Shown: positions 1 to 8,190 of the stretch, in pieces
Layout of the letters: every line of letters begins with the position of its first letter
Position numbering within the stretch: position 1 is the first letter of the stretch
Assembly: GCF_900128885.1 (NCBI RefSeq)
Contig: NZ_FQTU01000014.1
Span: forward strand, 1 to 64,000
DNA from: Alkalibacter saccharofermentans DSM 14828
GTDB taxonomy: Bacteria; Bacillota; Clostridia; Eubacteriales; Alkalibacteraceae
DNA length: 64,000 bases
Direction: 5' to 3'
Position numbers and translations under genes: made by a program
The notes under the pieces: model-generated
What the model was told of the DNA's origin: nothing
What the model saw: only the letters and a program-made list of their open reading frames with translations
Database searches by the model: none

Positions 1-339
1 ACCCTAACCATGAAGACAGGTGTCGTGAATCCTGATGGAGTGAAGGCTTCGGCACAGATAGTAGTCAATGAAAAGCCTGATCTCAAGGTAGCAAGCGTAG
101 CCAGCGTATCCACGAAATACGTAGACTATGGCACCCCATTTGGGTCAGTGGGCTTGCCATCAACCATAGAAGCTACCTTAGAAGATGGAAGCAAGACAAA
201 TCTCGGAGTGACCTGGAGCAAGGGAAGCTATGACGAAAACGTAGCCGGAACGTACACAGTGGAAGGCACCCTAACCATGAAGACAGGTGTCGTGAATCCT
301 GATGGAGTGAAGGCTTCGGCACAGATAGTAGTCAATGAA
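1..339 (+). repeat. In-frame direct repeat, 267-bp period (Ig-like unit)
   Basis: Bases 1-72 and 268-339 are identical, an offset of 267 bp or 89 codons. The period equals one Ig-like domain. Only one whole unit plus the end of the previous one is visible; more copies probably lie before the window. Nucleotide-level identity, not just protein similarity, points to recent duplication or gene conversion. Confidence 0.9.
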
Positions 340-1287
340 GAGCCTAATGCTAAAGTATTTGTTTCTTACAATCCTTATGGCAAGGTAAACTGGGATACTT
401 ACAGTCAGAATAAGGCAAATTTTCATACCCATACGAGGGAAAGCGACGGGGGGAGGGTTCCAAATGAAGTTATAGATCTTTATCATGGAGCCGGCTATAA
501 GATACTGTCTCTTACAGACCATGCATATGCAAGTGGACACCCGACAACCTGGCCATGGACAAAATGGGGAAAAGATCCTGTACAGCTTGGTATGCTTGCG
601 GTTGAAGGAAACGAAGTATCAGGAACTGATCATACTGGAAGCTTCTTCAGCAGTTATGATGGAAGTACAAATGATATAAGAACAGCTCTGAATGAGATTA
701 AAAGCAGAAATGGCATGGCTGTATTCTTCCATCCTGGAAGATATAATCGTTCAGATTCTTGGTATCAAACCTTTTACAATGATTTTGACAAAACTCTTGT
801 TGGAATGGAAGTATACAACCAAGGTGACAGGCATCCTGGTGATAGAGCTAAGTGGGATAGAGTAAATGCACTGGTAATGCCAAATGTAGTGGTATTCGGC
901 TACAGCAACGACGATATGCATGCTGATCATGAGTTGTTCAGAAATTACCAGTTTATGTTGATGCCGTCGCTAACAGAAGGAGCATTGAGGGAATCCATGC
1001 TAAACGGAGCATTTTACTTCTCCTATGAACCTGGGGGAAGCGGAAACATAAATCCTCCGGTACCTAGAATCAGCAGGATCGAAGTGACATCCGGGGGCAC
1101 GGTAATAACAATAAGCGCCACTAATACAAGTTCTGTGACATGGAGAACAAATAAAGGGGTTGCAGGCACAGGAGCATCCATCGACCTTAAGACGCTTGAT
1201 CTGGAAGGCGCCAAATTTATCAGGGCTGAGCTTCAGAACGGATCAGGCAAGTCCTACACCCAGCCATTTGTTTTGCAGTCAAATTAA
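1..1287 (+). CDS. Ig-like repeat (Big_4) / PHP-domain phosphoesterase-like secreted protein, 5' end cut by window
   Basis: The reading frame is open from base 1, so the true start lies upstream. It begins in the tail of one Ig-like repeat, passes through a full repeat with the Big_4 pattern (YGTPFGSVGLPST, VTWSKGSYD, AGTYTVEGTL), then enters a PHP-type metal-binding domain. PHP signs are NFHTHT with HxH at about residues 139-141 counted from base 10, LTDHA, FFHPGR and a late DDMHADHE. A short C-terminal beta-rich segment follows. Such architectures are usually exported or cell-wall proteins in which Ig repeats space a catalytic domain. The PHP fold is known in phosphoesterases and related hydrolases; the substrate cannot be told here. 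The Ig unit is 267 bp and its start is copied exactly (see repeat). A perfect terminator lies downstream. Confidence 0.8.
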   Translation, partial: TLTMKTGVVNPDGVKASAQIVVNEKPDLKVASVASVSTKYVDYGTPFGSVGLPSTIEATLEDGSKTNLGVTWSKGSYDENVAGTYTVEGTLTMKTGVVNPDGVKASAQIVVNEEPNAKVFVSYNPYGKVNWDTYSQNKANFHTHTRESDGGRVPNEVIDLYHGAGYKILSLTDHAYASGHPTTWPWTKWGKDPVQLGMLAVEGNEVSGTDHTGSFFSSYDGSTNDIRTALNEIKSRNGMAVFFHPGRYNRSDSWYQTFYNDFDKTLVGMEVYNQGDRHPGDRAKWDRVNALVMPNVVVFGYSNDDMHADHELFRNYQFMLMPSLTEGALRESMLNGAFYFSYEPGGSGNINPPVPRISRIEVTSGGTVITISATNTSSVTWRTNKGVAGTGASIDLKTLDLEGAKFIRAELQNGSGKSYTQPFVLQSN

Positions 1288-1315
1288 TAAAAATCCTGTA
1301 AAAGAGGTCTTTAGA

Positions 1316-1510
1316 GTGAAGCGTTATTTTATAACAGAAAAATTAAACGAAGCATTGGATGCAGATGCTCATAATTCCATACCGCAGAAAACGATGAAAC
1401 ACCCCAGAGAAGAAAGATGGGCAGTGCTGATTTTGGAGGACAACAGATACATGTTTTCTCAACTGAGCGGGTATTTAGTCAACGAACTTACTAAAGATTG
1501 GTACAATTAA
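1316..1510 (+). CDS. Small hypothetical protein, 64 aa
   Basis: I do not recognise this family. A GTG start at 1316 is preceded by AGAGGT about seven bases upstream and the frame runs to a TAA directly in front of a strong terminator, which supports a real gene. A longer version of the frame reaches back into the PHP gene but has no ribosome site there. The protein is soluble with mixed charge, no Cys pair and no membrane segment; the middle reads RWAVLILEDNRYMF, suggesting a beta hairpin. It is probably co-transcribed with the PHP protein. The chance that it is not translated is moderate. Confidence 0.5.
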   Translation: MKRYFITEKLNEALDADAHNSIPQKTMKHPREERWAVLILEDNRYMFSQLSGYLVNELTKDWYN

Positions 1511-1557
1511 AAATAAAGAGATGGCTTCTATCTTTGTATAGAGCCATCTCTTTATTT
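1511..1557. terminator. Bidirectional intrinsic terminator
   Basis: A 16-bp perfect stem (1511-1526 with 1542-1557) has A-rich and T-rich arms, so it can act on both strands. It separates the small + strand gene from the convergent uspA. Confidence 0.9.
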
Positions 1558-1569
1558 GAATAAAGAATC

Positions 1570-2007
1570 TTATGTAACGACTAAAACAGGTACGTGGGTG
1601 TTGTGAAGCACTCTGTTGGTTACGCTGCCTATGAGAAGCCCCTTGAGTCCCCCGCTCACACCTTGAGAGCCCATAATGATAAGGTCTATGTCGTTTTTTT
1701 CAATGTATTTAATTATGCTGATGGATGAGTCGCCCTCGATTATCTCAGTCTTTACATCTTTAGCAGCATCTTTTAGAAGCTCTTTTGCCTCTTCGAGTAT
1801 TTTTTTTGAACTTTCTCTAGATTTATCCATCAAAACGTCGAAGGCGCTGCTAAATTTAACTGTGGCTTGACCGGGGATGGCAAATTTTAGGTCTAGGACA
1901 TTAAGCAATATTACCTCGCTGTTGAAAGCTTTCGCAACTTCGGCTCCTTTTTTTACGGCTTTTTTTGAATAGTCGGATCCGTCAACTGGAATTAAAATTT
2001 TCTTCAT
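1570..2007 (-). CDS. Universal stress protein, UspA family, 145 aa
   Basis: Single-domain Usp protein. The N-terminus MKKILIPVDGSDYS is the family's beta1/ATP-site start, and the C-terminal GSQG...GLLIGSVTNRV resembles the ATP-binding G-2x-G-9x-G(S/T) motif with ten rather than nine residues in the spacer, followed by the usual VPVLVV end. ATG at 2007 is chosen because GGGAGG lies at proper spacing; a TTG five codons upstream would place the start on that ribosome site. Usp proteins are cytoplasmic dimers linked to stress survival, often by nucleotide binding. It is monocistronic between terminator-bounded neighbours. The specific stress cannot be read from the sequence. Confidence 0.9.
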   Translation of the reverse strand: MKKILIPVDGSDYSKKAVKKGAEVAKAFNSEVILLNVLDLKFAIPGQATVKFSSAFDVLMDKSRESSKKILEEAKELLKDAAKDVKTEIIEGDSSISIIKYIEKNDIDLIIMGSQGVSGGLKGLLIGSVTNRVLHNTHVPVLVVT

Positions 2008-2119
2008 AACAAAACCTCCCAAAAATAAAATTTGTAAAACCTTTATCTATTACATTGATACCCTTATTGACAAATGTTATTCTTTAAGGTGTAAAGGAAT
2101 TCACATATAGGCATAAGCC

Positions 2120-2148
2120 TTGATTTGCCTAGATTTTTATGTTATTAT
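2120..2148 (+). promoter_or_regulatory. Candidate sigma-A promoter for the alanine/glycine symporter gene
   Basis: TTGATT (2120-2125), 17-bp spacer, TATTAT (2143-2148). The start codon follows about 65 bases later. A perfect TTGACA at 2067-2072 is an alternative -35, with only a weak -10 behind it. Confidence 0.45.
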
Positions 2149-2214
2149 ATCGAGGTCAATCGTTCGATCCGGACGGTTTTTTTATTTTCTAATTGAATAA
2201 ACGGGGGAAGTAAG

Positions 2215-3594
2215 ATGGATAGTATTCATGAGGTAGTAACGGAAATCAATAGCATTCTTTGGGGACCGGTCATGTTGTTTTTGCTTTTAGGCACAGGAGT
2301 AATATTTACATTTAAGCTTAAATTTATTCAAATCAGAAAGCTGAAAAAGGCGTTCAAAGAATCTTTTTCCAATGTCTTTGGGAAAAAATACAAGGCCGAT
2401 GAAGACGGTATGTCCTCATTTCAGGCCCTTTCAACGGCCATAGCTGCCCAGGTTGGTACGGGAAACTTAGCGGGAGTAGCTACTGCAATAGCTGCAGGAG
2501 GTCCCGGAGCTATATTTTGGATGTGGATCAGCGGATTTTTCGGGATGGGAACTATATTTGCAGAGGCCATACTTGCTCAGGTTTTCAAGAAGAGGGAAGG
2601 TGGGACTGTAGTAGGAGGACCGGCATACTATATCAGGGATGGACTTAAAAATAAGTATCTGGCAGGTTTTTTTTCAGTAGCTATAATACTTGCCCTCGGA
2701 TTCATGGGTAACATGGTTCAATCGAATTCAGTAGGTGAAGCCGTCAGCGTCGCCTTTGGCATACCTTCCTTAGCAGTCGGCATAGTGGTTGCTATCATCG
2801 TAGGGATGATAATTATTGGAGGCATAGGCAGGATAGCCAGCTTTACTGAAAGAATAGTACCATTCATGGCGGTCATATACATTGTAGGAAGCTTGGTGGT
2901 AGTTTCTCTCAACTGGGATAGCATTTTGCCTTCCTTGAGAATGATCATCTATGGTGCCTTTAATCCACAGGCGGCAACGGGAGGCATTATAGGGGTGACA
3001 GTCAAGGAAGCGTTCAGATATGGAATAGCCAGAGGTCTGTTTTCAAATGAAGCCGGCATGGGCTCGACACCTCATGCTCATGCAGTCGCAAAAGTTAAGC
3101 ATCCCGGACAGCAAGGGCTCGTAGCGATGATGGGAGTAGTGATTGATACAGGAGTGGTTTGCACCCTGACTGCCATGGTCATACTTACTACGGGAGTATT
3201 TGAAACAGGGTTGTCAGGAGCGGCTTTGACACAAGCCGGATTCGTTGAAGGATTTGGCGGATTTGGAGCTTACTTCATAGCTGTTTGCCTTTTCTTTTTC
3301 GCATTGTCCACTATTATTGGTTGGTATTATTTTGGAGAGTCAAATGTGCGGTATCTATTTGGGATAAAAGGCTTGATGCCTTACAGGATAATCGTGCTTG
3401 CGTGTATCGTAATTGGCACGGTGATGAGAGTTGAAATAGTGTGGGAGCTTGCAGATGCCTTTAACGGTCTTATGGTTATACCTAATCTAATCGCCTTGCT
3501 GGGAATGGTATCTTTAGTTGTCAAGGTAGTTAATGATTTCGAGGATTCCTTTGAGAAGGGCAAAAAATCAGTATACATAAATAAAGAAATATAA
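2215..3594 (+). CDS. Alanine/glycine:cation symporter (AGCS family), 459 aa
   Basis: An integral membrane protein with about ten or eleven hydrophobic segments. It carries AGCS signatures: SSFQALSTAIAAQVGTGNLAG near residue 65 (cation/substrate loop), FWMWISGFFGMGTIFAE, and the late RGLFSNEAGMGSTPHAHA stretch. The family imports alanine or glycine with sodium, less often protons. In an organism with an Mrp sodium antiporter and amino-acid-based metabolism, a sodium-coupled amino-acid importer fits. Length is normal for the family. ATG at 2215 follows GGGGGAAG. It is followed by a terminator shared with prfC. Substrate preference between alanine and glycine is not visible. Confidence 0.92.
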   Translation: MDSIHEVVTEINSILWGPVMLFLLLGTGVIFTFKLKFIQIRKLKKAFKESFSNVFGKKYKADEDGMSSFQALSTAIAAQVGTGNLAGVATAIAAGGPGAIFWMWISGFFGMGTIFAEAILAQVFKKREGGTVVGGPAYYIRDGLKNKYLAGFFSVAIILALGFMGNMVQSNSVGEAVSVAFGIPSLAVGIVVAIIVGMIIIGGIGRIASFTERIVPFMAVIYIVGSLVVVSLNWDSILPSLRMIIYGAFNPQAATGGIIGVTVKEAFRYGIARGLFSNEAGMGSTPHAHAVAKVKHPGQQGLVAMMGVVIDTGVVCTLTAMVILTTGVFETGLSGAALTQAGFVEGFGGFGAYFIAVCLFFFALSTIIGWYYFGESNVRYLFGIKGLMPYRIIVLACIVIGTVMRVEIVWELADAFNGLMVIPNLIALLGMVSLVVKVVNDFEDSFEKGKKSVYINKEI

Positions 3595-3638
3595 AAAAAT
3601 GCGAACACCTGTGATAATAATGGGAGTTCGCATTTTTT
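3594..3638. terminator. Bidirectional terminator between symporter gene and prfC
   Basis: 13-bp perfect stem 3594-3606 / 3626-3638 with A and T flanks on opposite sides; serves both convergent genes. Confidence 0.9.
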
Positions 3639-3640
3639 CT

Positions 3641-5260
3641 TCAACCTGCCATGACTTTGTTTCTCAACGATATTTCCTTTAAGCTTATGCTTTCATTTCG
3701 TTCTGCAACCCTGGATATGGACCATTCGTTGATGAAGAGAACAACGGGGTTTAAATCCTGATCCTCAACCAAAAGGCTGTCCATTGTAAGATTCAGACTG
3801 TCTGGACTGAAGCCTTCGCCGTTGATCCAACGGATATACTGGTATGGAAGACTTTCCATGATGATATCAACCCCATACTCGTTTTTAAGCCTATATTCCA
3901 ACACTTCAAACTGGAGGGCTCCGACAACTCCTATTATCAGCTCTTCAACACCGATGTTGGGCTGTTTGTATACTTGGATTGTGCCTTCTTCTGAAAGCTG
4001 GTTGATTCCCTTTATAAATTGCTTGCGCTTGAGAGCATTTTTAGTGAATACTTTACAAAAATGTTCAGGGGCAAAGAGGGGGATTCCGTGGTATTGAATC
4101 TTGGAGTTGTCTTCGCACAAGCTGTCGCCTATTTTGAATATGCCAGGATCATGAATTCCTATTATATCTCCAGGATAGGCGGTTTCTACCACAACTCTTT
4201 CCTGGGAAAGGAACTGCTGGGGCTGGGACAGCCTGATCTTTTTATTTTCCTGCACGTGATTTACGCTCATGCCTTTTTTGAACTCTCCAGAGCAGATTCT
4301 TAGAAATGCAATCCTGTCCCTGTGGGTAGGGTTCATGTTGGCTTGTATTTTAAAGATAAATCCTGTAAAGTTTTCTTTTTTGGGATCTACCATCCCGAGA
4401 TTGCTGTCCCTAGGAGTCGGAGGTGTGGTGAGTTCCAAAAATGACTCTAAGAAAGGCTCCACCCCGAAGTTCGTGAGTGCGCTTCCAAAAAATACAGGAG
4501 TGAGATTGCCCTTTAATACTTCATCTAAATCGAAGGAATCCCCGGCCACGTCTAAAAGCTCAATATCTTCTTTAAGCTGGCTGTGAAGCTCGTCACCCAG
4601 GAGGGAGGATAAAGAAGAGTCTTCGATGTTTAATTTTTCTGTTCTTGTCTTGCTTTGTCCGTGGTTTCCTTCCCCGAAAAGGTTAATAAGATTTTTTTCT
4701 CTGTCATAAACCCCTTTGAAATCTCTACCGTTGCCTATTGGCCAGTTCATTGGGTAGGACTTGATATCTAAAACCTGCTCTAGCTCTTCGATAAGCTCAA
4801 AAGGATCTTTTCCCATCCTGTCCATTTTGTTTATAAATGTAAATATGGGTATGCCTCTCATTTTGCAGACATGAAAAAGCTTTTTGGTTTGGGCTTCGAT
4901 GCCTTTGGCACAGTCTATTACCATCACGGCAGAATCAGCAGCCATGAGGGTTCTGAAGGTGTCTTCACTGAAGTCTTGGTGTCCTGGAGTATCCAGGATG
5001 TTTATGCAACAATTATTGTACTCGAACTGCAATACGGAGGAAGTGACAGATATTCCCCTTTGCTTTTCAATCTCCATCCAATCGCTCACTGCATGGTTTT
5101 GAGCCCTTCTAGATTTGACGGATCCTGCCAGCCGTATGGCCCCTCCAAAGAGCAACAGTTTTTCTGTCAATGTTGTTTTGCCGGCATCTGGATGAGAAAT
5201 AATCGCAAAGGTACGCCTTCTGTCTACTTCTTTGATTAAATTTGAATTTTTTGTGTTCAT
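3641..5260 (-). CDS. prfC: Peptide chain release factor 3 (RF-3), 539 aa
   Basis: A translational GTPase that recycles RF1/RF2 from the ribosome after peptide release. The G domain is complete: P-loop SHPDAGKTTLTE near residue 22, DTPGHQDFSEDT (G3) and NKMDR (G4). Domain II and the RF3-type C-terminal domain follow (GVVGALQFEVLEYRL). Length matches the family. The early SHPDAGKTT and SGGAIRLAGSVK-like region separates RF3 from EF-G. ATG at 5260 has AAGGAAG seven bases upstream. It stands alone with its own promoter and is divergent from the zinc-ribbon gene. Confidence 0.96.
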   Translation of the reverse strand: MNTKNSNLIKEVDRRRTFAIISHPDAGKTTLTEKLLLFGGAIRLAGSVKSRRAQNHAVSDWMEIEKQRGISVTSSVLQFEYNNCCINILDTPGHQDFSEDTFRTLMAADSAVMVIDCAKGIEAQTKKLFHVCKMRGIPIFTFINKMDRMGKDPFELIEELEQVLDIKSYPMNWPIGNGRDFKGVYDREKNLINLFGEGNHGQSKTRTEKLNIEDSSLSSLLGDELHSQLKEDIELLDVAGDSFDLDEVLKGNLTPVFFGSALTNFGVEPFLESFLELTTPPTPRDSNLGMVDPKKENFTGFIFKIQANMNPTHRDRIAFLRICSGEFKKGMSVNHVQENKKIRLSQPQQFLSQERVVVETAYPGDIIGIHDPGIFKIGDSLCEDNSKIQYHGIPLFAPEHFCKVFTKNALKRKQFIKGINQLSEEGTIQVYKQPNIGVEELIIGVVGALQFEVLEYRLKNEYGVDIIMESLPYQYIRWINGEGFSPDSLNLTMDSLLVEDQDLNPVVLFINEWSISRVAERNESISLKEISLRNKVMAG

Positions 5261-5307
5261 TTATTATCTTCCTTATTATAGATTTGCTTTTTAAGAATAA
5301 CTACTAG

Positions 5308-5336
5308 ATTTTATAATTTATAAGGCCTGATGTCAA
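5308..5336 (-). promoter_or_regulatory. Sigma-A promoter of prfC
   Basis: Reading the minus strand: TTGACA (5336-5331), 17-bp spacer, TAAAAT (5313-5308). About 45 bases of leader before the start. Confidence 0.7.
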
Positions 5337-5362
5337 TTCTAATGCGAAAAATTTACTATATG

Positions 5363-5392
5363 TTGACTTTTAGTGGATATCTTCTGCATAAT
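5363..5392 (+). promoter_or_regulatory. Candidate sigma-A promoter for the 5502 gene
   Basis: TTGACT (5363-5368), 18-bp spacer, CATAAT (5387-5392). It is back to back with the prfC promoter and leaves a leader of about 100 bases in which I see no strong structure. Confidence 0.5.
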
Positions 5393-5501
5393 AGGTATGT
5401 GATTGAACTTAGAGATATTTAGTTTATTAAGTTAAATTTTAGATTCATGGAGTACAATGGATTTTAATTTGGTTTAAATAATAATAAAGCGGAGTGGTAG
5501 A

Positions 5502-5894
5502 ATGAATTTAATAAAAAAATTTATGGCGGGAAGATATGGTTCAGACCAACTTTCAGTTTTCCTTCTGATTACATCCATCGCAATGACGATAATTGGCAGG
5601 ATGACTTCTATAGGACTAATCGCATCATTAAGCTATATACCCTTGATGTTGGTAATGTACAGGATGTTTTCAAAGGATATAGATAAAAGAAGGCTTGAGA
5701 ATTACAAGTTTGCAATTGCATTTAGCCCTTTGTATTCAAGGGTGCATAAATTTAAAAATAGAATTGAAAATTCAAAGACTCACAAGTATTTTAAATGCCC
5801 GACATGCAAAACTCAGATGAGGGCACCAAAGGGCAAATCAAAGATAAGGGTGACATGCCCCAAGTGTTCAGCGAAATTCGAAAAGCGCACCTAA
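5502..5894 (+). CDS. Membrane protein with C-terminal zinc ribbon, 130 aa, function unknown
   Basis: Two hydrophobic segments lie at about residues 14-50 (FLLITSIAMTIIG and SLSYIPLMLVMYRMF). A basic stretch leads to a C-terminal zinc-ribbon-like module with CPTCKTQMRAPKGK and, 15 residues on, CPKCSAKFEKR. The two CxxC pairs fit a single metal site. The ribbon should face the cytoplasm if the positive-inside rule holds. I do not know a function. It lies 47 bases before a membrane J-domain gene on the same strand, so the pair is probably co-transcribed. ATG is preceded by a GCGGAGTGG ribosome site. Confidence 0.75.
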   Translation: MNLIKKFMAGRYGSDQLSVFLLITSIAMTIIGRMTSIGLIASLSYIPLMLVMYRMFSKDIDKRRLENYKFAIAFSPLYSRVHKFKNRIENSKTHKYFKCPTCKTQMRAPKGKSKIRVTCPKCSAKFEKRT

Positions 5895-5941
5895 AATAAA
5901 AACAGCGGTTCTGGAGAAAAATCAGGGGGATAGATATAGCA

Positions 5942-6742
5942 ATGAATTTGATCGATAATGTTTACGGTAAGACTTTATTCTACATGGGAATAATAATAGA
6001 ATTTATTTTAAATGGACTGATTGCCTTATTCGGTTTCATGACAAGCATCGTGGATTCCTTGGCAAAAAGCCTTTTGGCCATACTAGGCATGGGAGGGTGC
6101 ATGTTTTTTTTCTTGATGGCAGGTCCCTTTGGCCTTTATATTCTATTTAATCCGAACGTGATGGCTACGGTTTTGTTTTTGGTGTTGTTTCCTGTAATCG
6201 GCAGGAAGCTTCTCTTCTATTTGAATTACCTTAAATATATGGCCACAGAATACCTGTTTGATTACTCTGATGCTTTAACGAAAGGGAAATCCAGAAAGCA
6301 CAGAAGCTTTTCAGCCTATGGTCAAGACTATATAAACGAATGGGAAGAAAAAAGAAGAAGAGAACAAGAAGAAAGACATAGACAGCAGCAAAAACAATGG
6401 GAAGATCAGTTTAAGCAGTGGCAAGGCTTTGGTGGATATCAGCAATATAGTGGCAGCTATGGAAACTTTGGAGGTCATGGACAAAACTCAGGTTATGGTG
6501 GACAGTCCTTTGGGGGCACAGCCTTTGATTTCAAAAGCAGATTTGAGAAAAGCTGTGATGTGCTTGGGGTTTCTTATACTGCAGATGCAAGCCAGATAAA
6601 ATCATCATACAGAAAAAAGGCGAAGCAATACCATCCGGATATAAACAAAAGTGAAAATGCCACAAAAATGTTTCAAAAGATAAACGAAGCCTATGAATTT
6701 TTAACAGAGGAAAACATAAGCAGGTATAGGCAAGCGGCTTAA
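5942..6742 (+). CDS. Membrane-anchored DnaJ-domain protein, 266 aa
   Basis: The order is reversed compared with classical DnaJ. Two or three hydrophobic segments come first (residues about 10-90), then a charged Arg/Glu/Gln-rich coil (about 130-165), a Gly/Tyr/Gln-rich linker (about 165-200), and the J domain at the extreme C-terminus (about 205-266). The J domain keeps the HPD tripeptide (QYHPDIN), which is needed to stimulate DnaK ATPase. So this protein likely recruits DnaK to the membrane. No zinc-finger or substrate-binding DnaJ domains exist. The client is unknown; the zinc-ribbon membrane protein just upstream is a possible partner. Confidence 0.85.
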   Translation: MNLIDNVYGKTLFYMGIIIEFILNGLIALFGFMTSIVDSLAKSLLAILGMGGCMFFFLMAGPFGLYILFNPNVMATVLFLVLFPVIGRKLLFYLNYLKYMATEYLFDYSDALTKGKSRKHRSFSAYGQDYINEWEEKRRREQEERHRQQQKQWEDQFKQWQGFGGYQQYSGSYGNFGGHGQNSGYGGQSFGGTAFDFKSRFEKSCDVLGVSYTADASQIKSSYRKKAKQYHPDINKSENATKMFQKINEAYEFLTEENISRYRQAA

Positions 6743-6787
6743 ATTAAAAATATTTCAATTAAGTTATTATTGTAGGTAATTTTATTG

Positions 6788-6793
6788 TATAAT
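6788..6793 (+). promoter_or_regulatory. Consensus -10 box for the permease gene
   Basis: A perfect TATAAT lies 32 bases before the TTG start; the -35 region is A/T-rich and weak (TTATTA). Confidence 0.35.
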
Positions 6794-6825
6794 ATCCCTT
6801 GCAATAACTTTATGGGGGGAAAACT

Positions 6826-8172
6826 TTGAATGGATTAGAGAAAAAATACGGACTTTTTACAGCCATAGCAATGGTTGTGGGAGTTGTAATAGGATCGGGA
6901 GTCTTTTTTAAGGCAGATGATGTTTTGACGATGACCGACGGAAATTTGATTTTGGCTCTTGTCGCTTGGGCAACAGGAGCTTTTTCCATGATTTTCGGCG
7001 CGCTGGTATTTGCCGAATTTGCTCAGCGGATAGAAAAGGCAAATGGGATAGTAGATTATACTGAAGCCGCATATGGGAAAAAAGCGGGATATTTGGTTGG
7101 ATGGTTCAACTGGATACTGTATTTTTCACCTTTATCAGCCATACTCGCCTGGGTTTCTGCCATGTACACCATGATTTTAATGGGCAGGGACAATCCGGCA
7201 AACTCAACAGCAACCTGGATGCTTGCAGCTGCGTATATGCTTTTAGCCTATGTGCTTAATTCTTTTGCTCCTAAAATTGCTGGAAATTTTCAAGTAGGAA
7301 CCACTTTGATAAAGCTAATCCCATTGTTTGCAGTTGGAATAGTAGGAATAATCAGCGGAATTTTCAGTGGCGTGACAATAGATAATTTCACAACGGCTGC
7401 TATGACCGTGGGCAGCAAAGGCGGGACTTTAGCTTCGGCAGTAGTGGCGACGGCTTTTGCATACGAGGGGTGGATAATAGCAATAACAATAAATAACGAG
7501 ATAAAAGATTCGAAAAAAAACCTTCCCAAGGCTTTGACTGTGGGGACCTTCATTGTGTTTTTGGTATACATAATGTACTTTATGGGAATAGCAGGAGTTT
7601 TGCCTACAGATCAGATAGTTGCTGAAGGGGATAATGCAGTTTCAATTGCAGCCTCTATGCTCTTTGGAACTATGGCCGCCAGCATTTTAACAGGCTTTGT
7701 AGTAATATCCTGCTTGGGGACTTTAAACGGTTTGGTACTATCAAATATCCGGCTGCCATACTCCTTGGCCATTAGGGGCCAGGGCCCATTGCCTGGAAAG
7801 CTGAGCGTGGTGAACGAAGCCGTGCATATGCCTTTAAGAGCCGCAATGTTTTCGGCAGTGGTATCATTTTTATACCTAGGGCTATGGTACGCAAGCTTAA
7901 ATGAGCTGTTCGGAAGATTCATAGGCTTAGATGAAATACCCATAGTCATGGTATACGGATTGTATTTTATGCTCTACATCTGGTATATGCGTAATTTTAA
8001 AGACCTGAGCTTTGGTAAAAGGTTCATAAAGCCTGCATTTGCTATGCTTGGAGCATTGATCATACTTTACGGAGGGATAACCAACCCTAGCATCGGGTTG
8101 TACCTGCTTATATCACTAGGGGTGTTGGTCTTTGGTTTGATTTTTTATAACAGTGATGCAAAGGCCGATTAA
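6826..8172 (+). CDS. APC-family amino-acid permease, 448 aa
   Basis: A polytopic membrane transporter with about twelve hydrophobic segments. The first helix carries the APC substrate motif GVVIGSGVFF, and the sixth region reads SAVVATAFAYEGWIIAITINNEIKDSKKNLPKAL, the usual conserved glutamate helix with the following charged loop. The family moves amino acids or polyamines by proton symport or exchange; the overall look is like the serine/threonine exchanger (SteT/YkbA) type, but the substrate is not certain. The start is TTG at 6826, supported by GGGGGGA five bases before it; no ATG is well placed. Followed after 18 bases by the nucleoid-protein gene. Confidence 0.88.
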   Translation: MNGLEKKYGLFTAIAMVVGVVIGSGVFFKADDVLTMTDGNLILALVAWATGAFSMIFGALVFAEFAQRIEKANGIVDYTEAAYGKKAGYLVGWFNWILYFSPLSAILAWVSAMYTMILMGRDNPANSTATWMLAAAYMLLAYVLNSFAPKIAGNFQVGTTLIKLIPLFAVGIVGIISGIFSGVTIDNFTTAAMTVGSKGGTLASAVVATAFAYEGWIIAITINNEIKDSKKNLPKALTVGTFIVFLVYIMYFMGIAGVLPTDQIVAEGDNAVSIAASMLFGTMAASILTGFVVISCLGTLNGLVLSNIRLPYSLAIRGQGPLPGKLSVVNEAVHMPLRAAMFSAVVSFLYLGLWYASLNELFGRFIGLDEIPIVMVYGLYFMLYIWYMRNFKDLSFGKRFIKPAFAMLGALIILYGGITNPSIGLYLLISLGVLVFGLIFYNSDAKAD

Positions 8173-8190
8173 GAATCTGCGAGGAGCGTA

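Noticed and set aside
2149..2214. Riboswitch before the alanine/glycine symporter gene (glycine type)
   Set aside because: The gap is far too short and has none of the glycine aptamer blocks.
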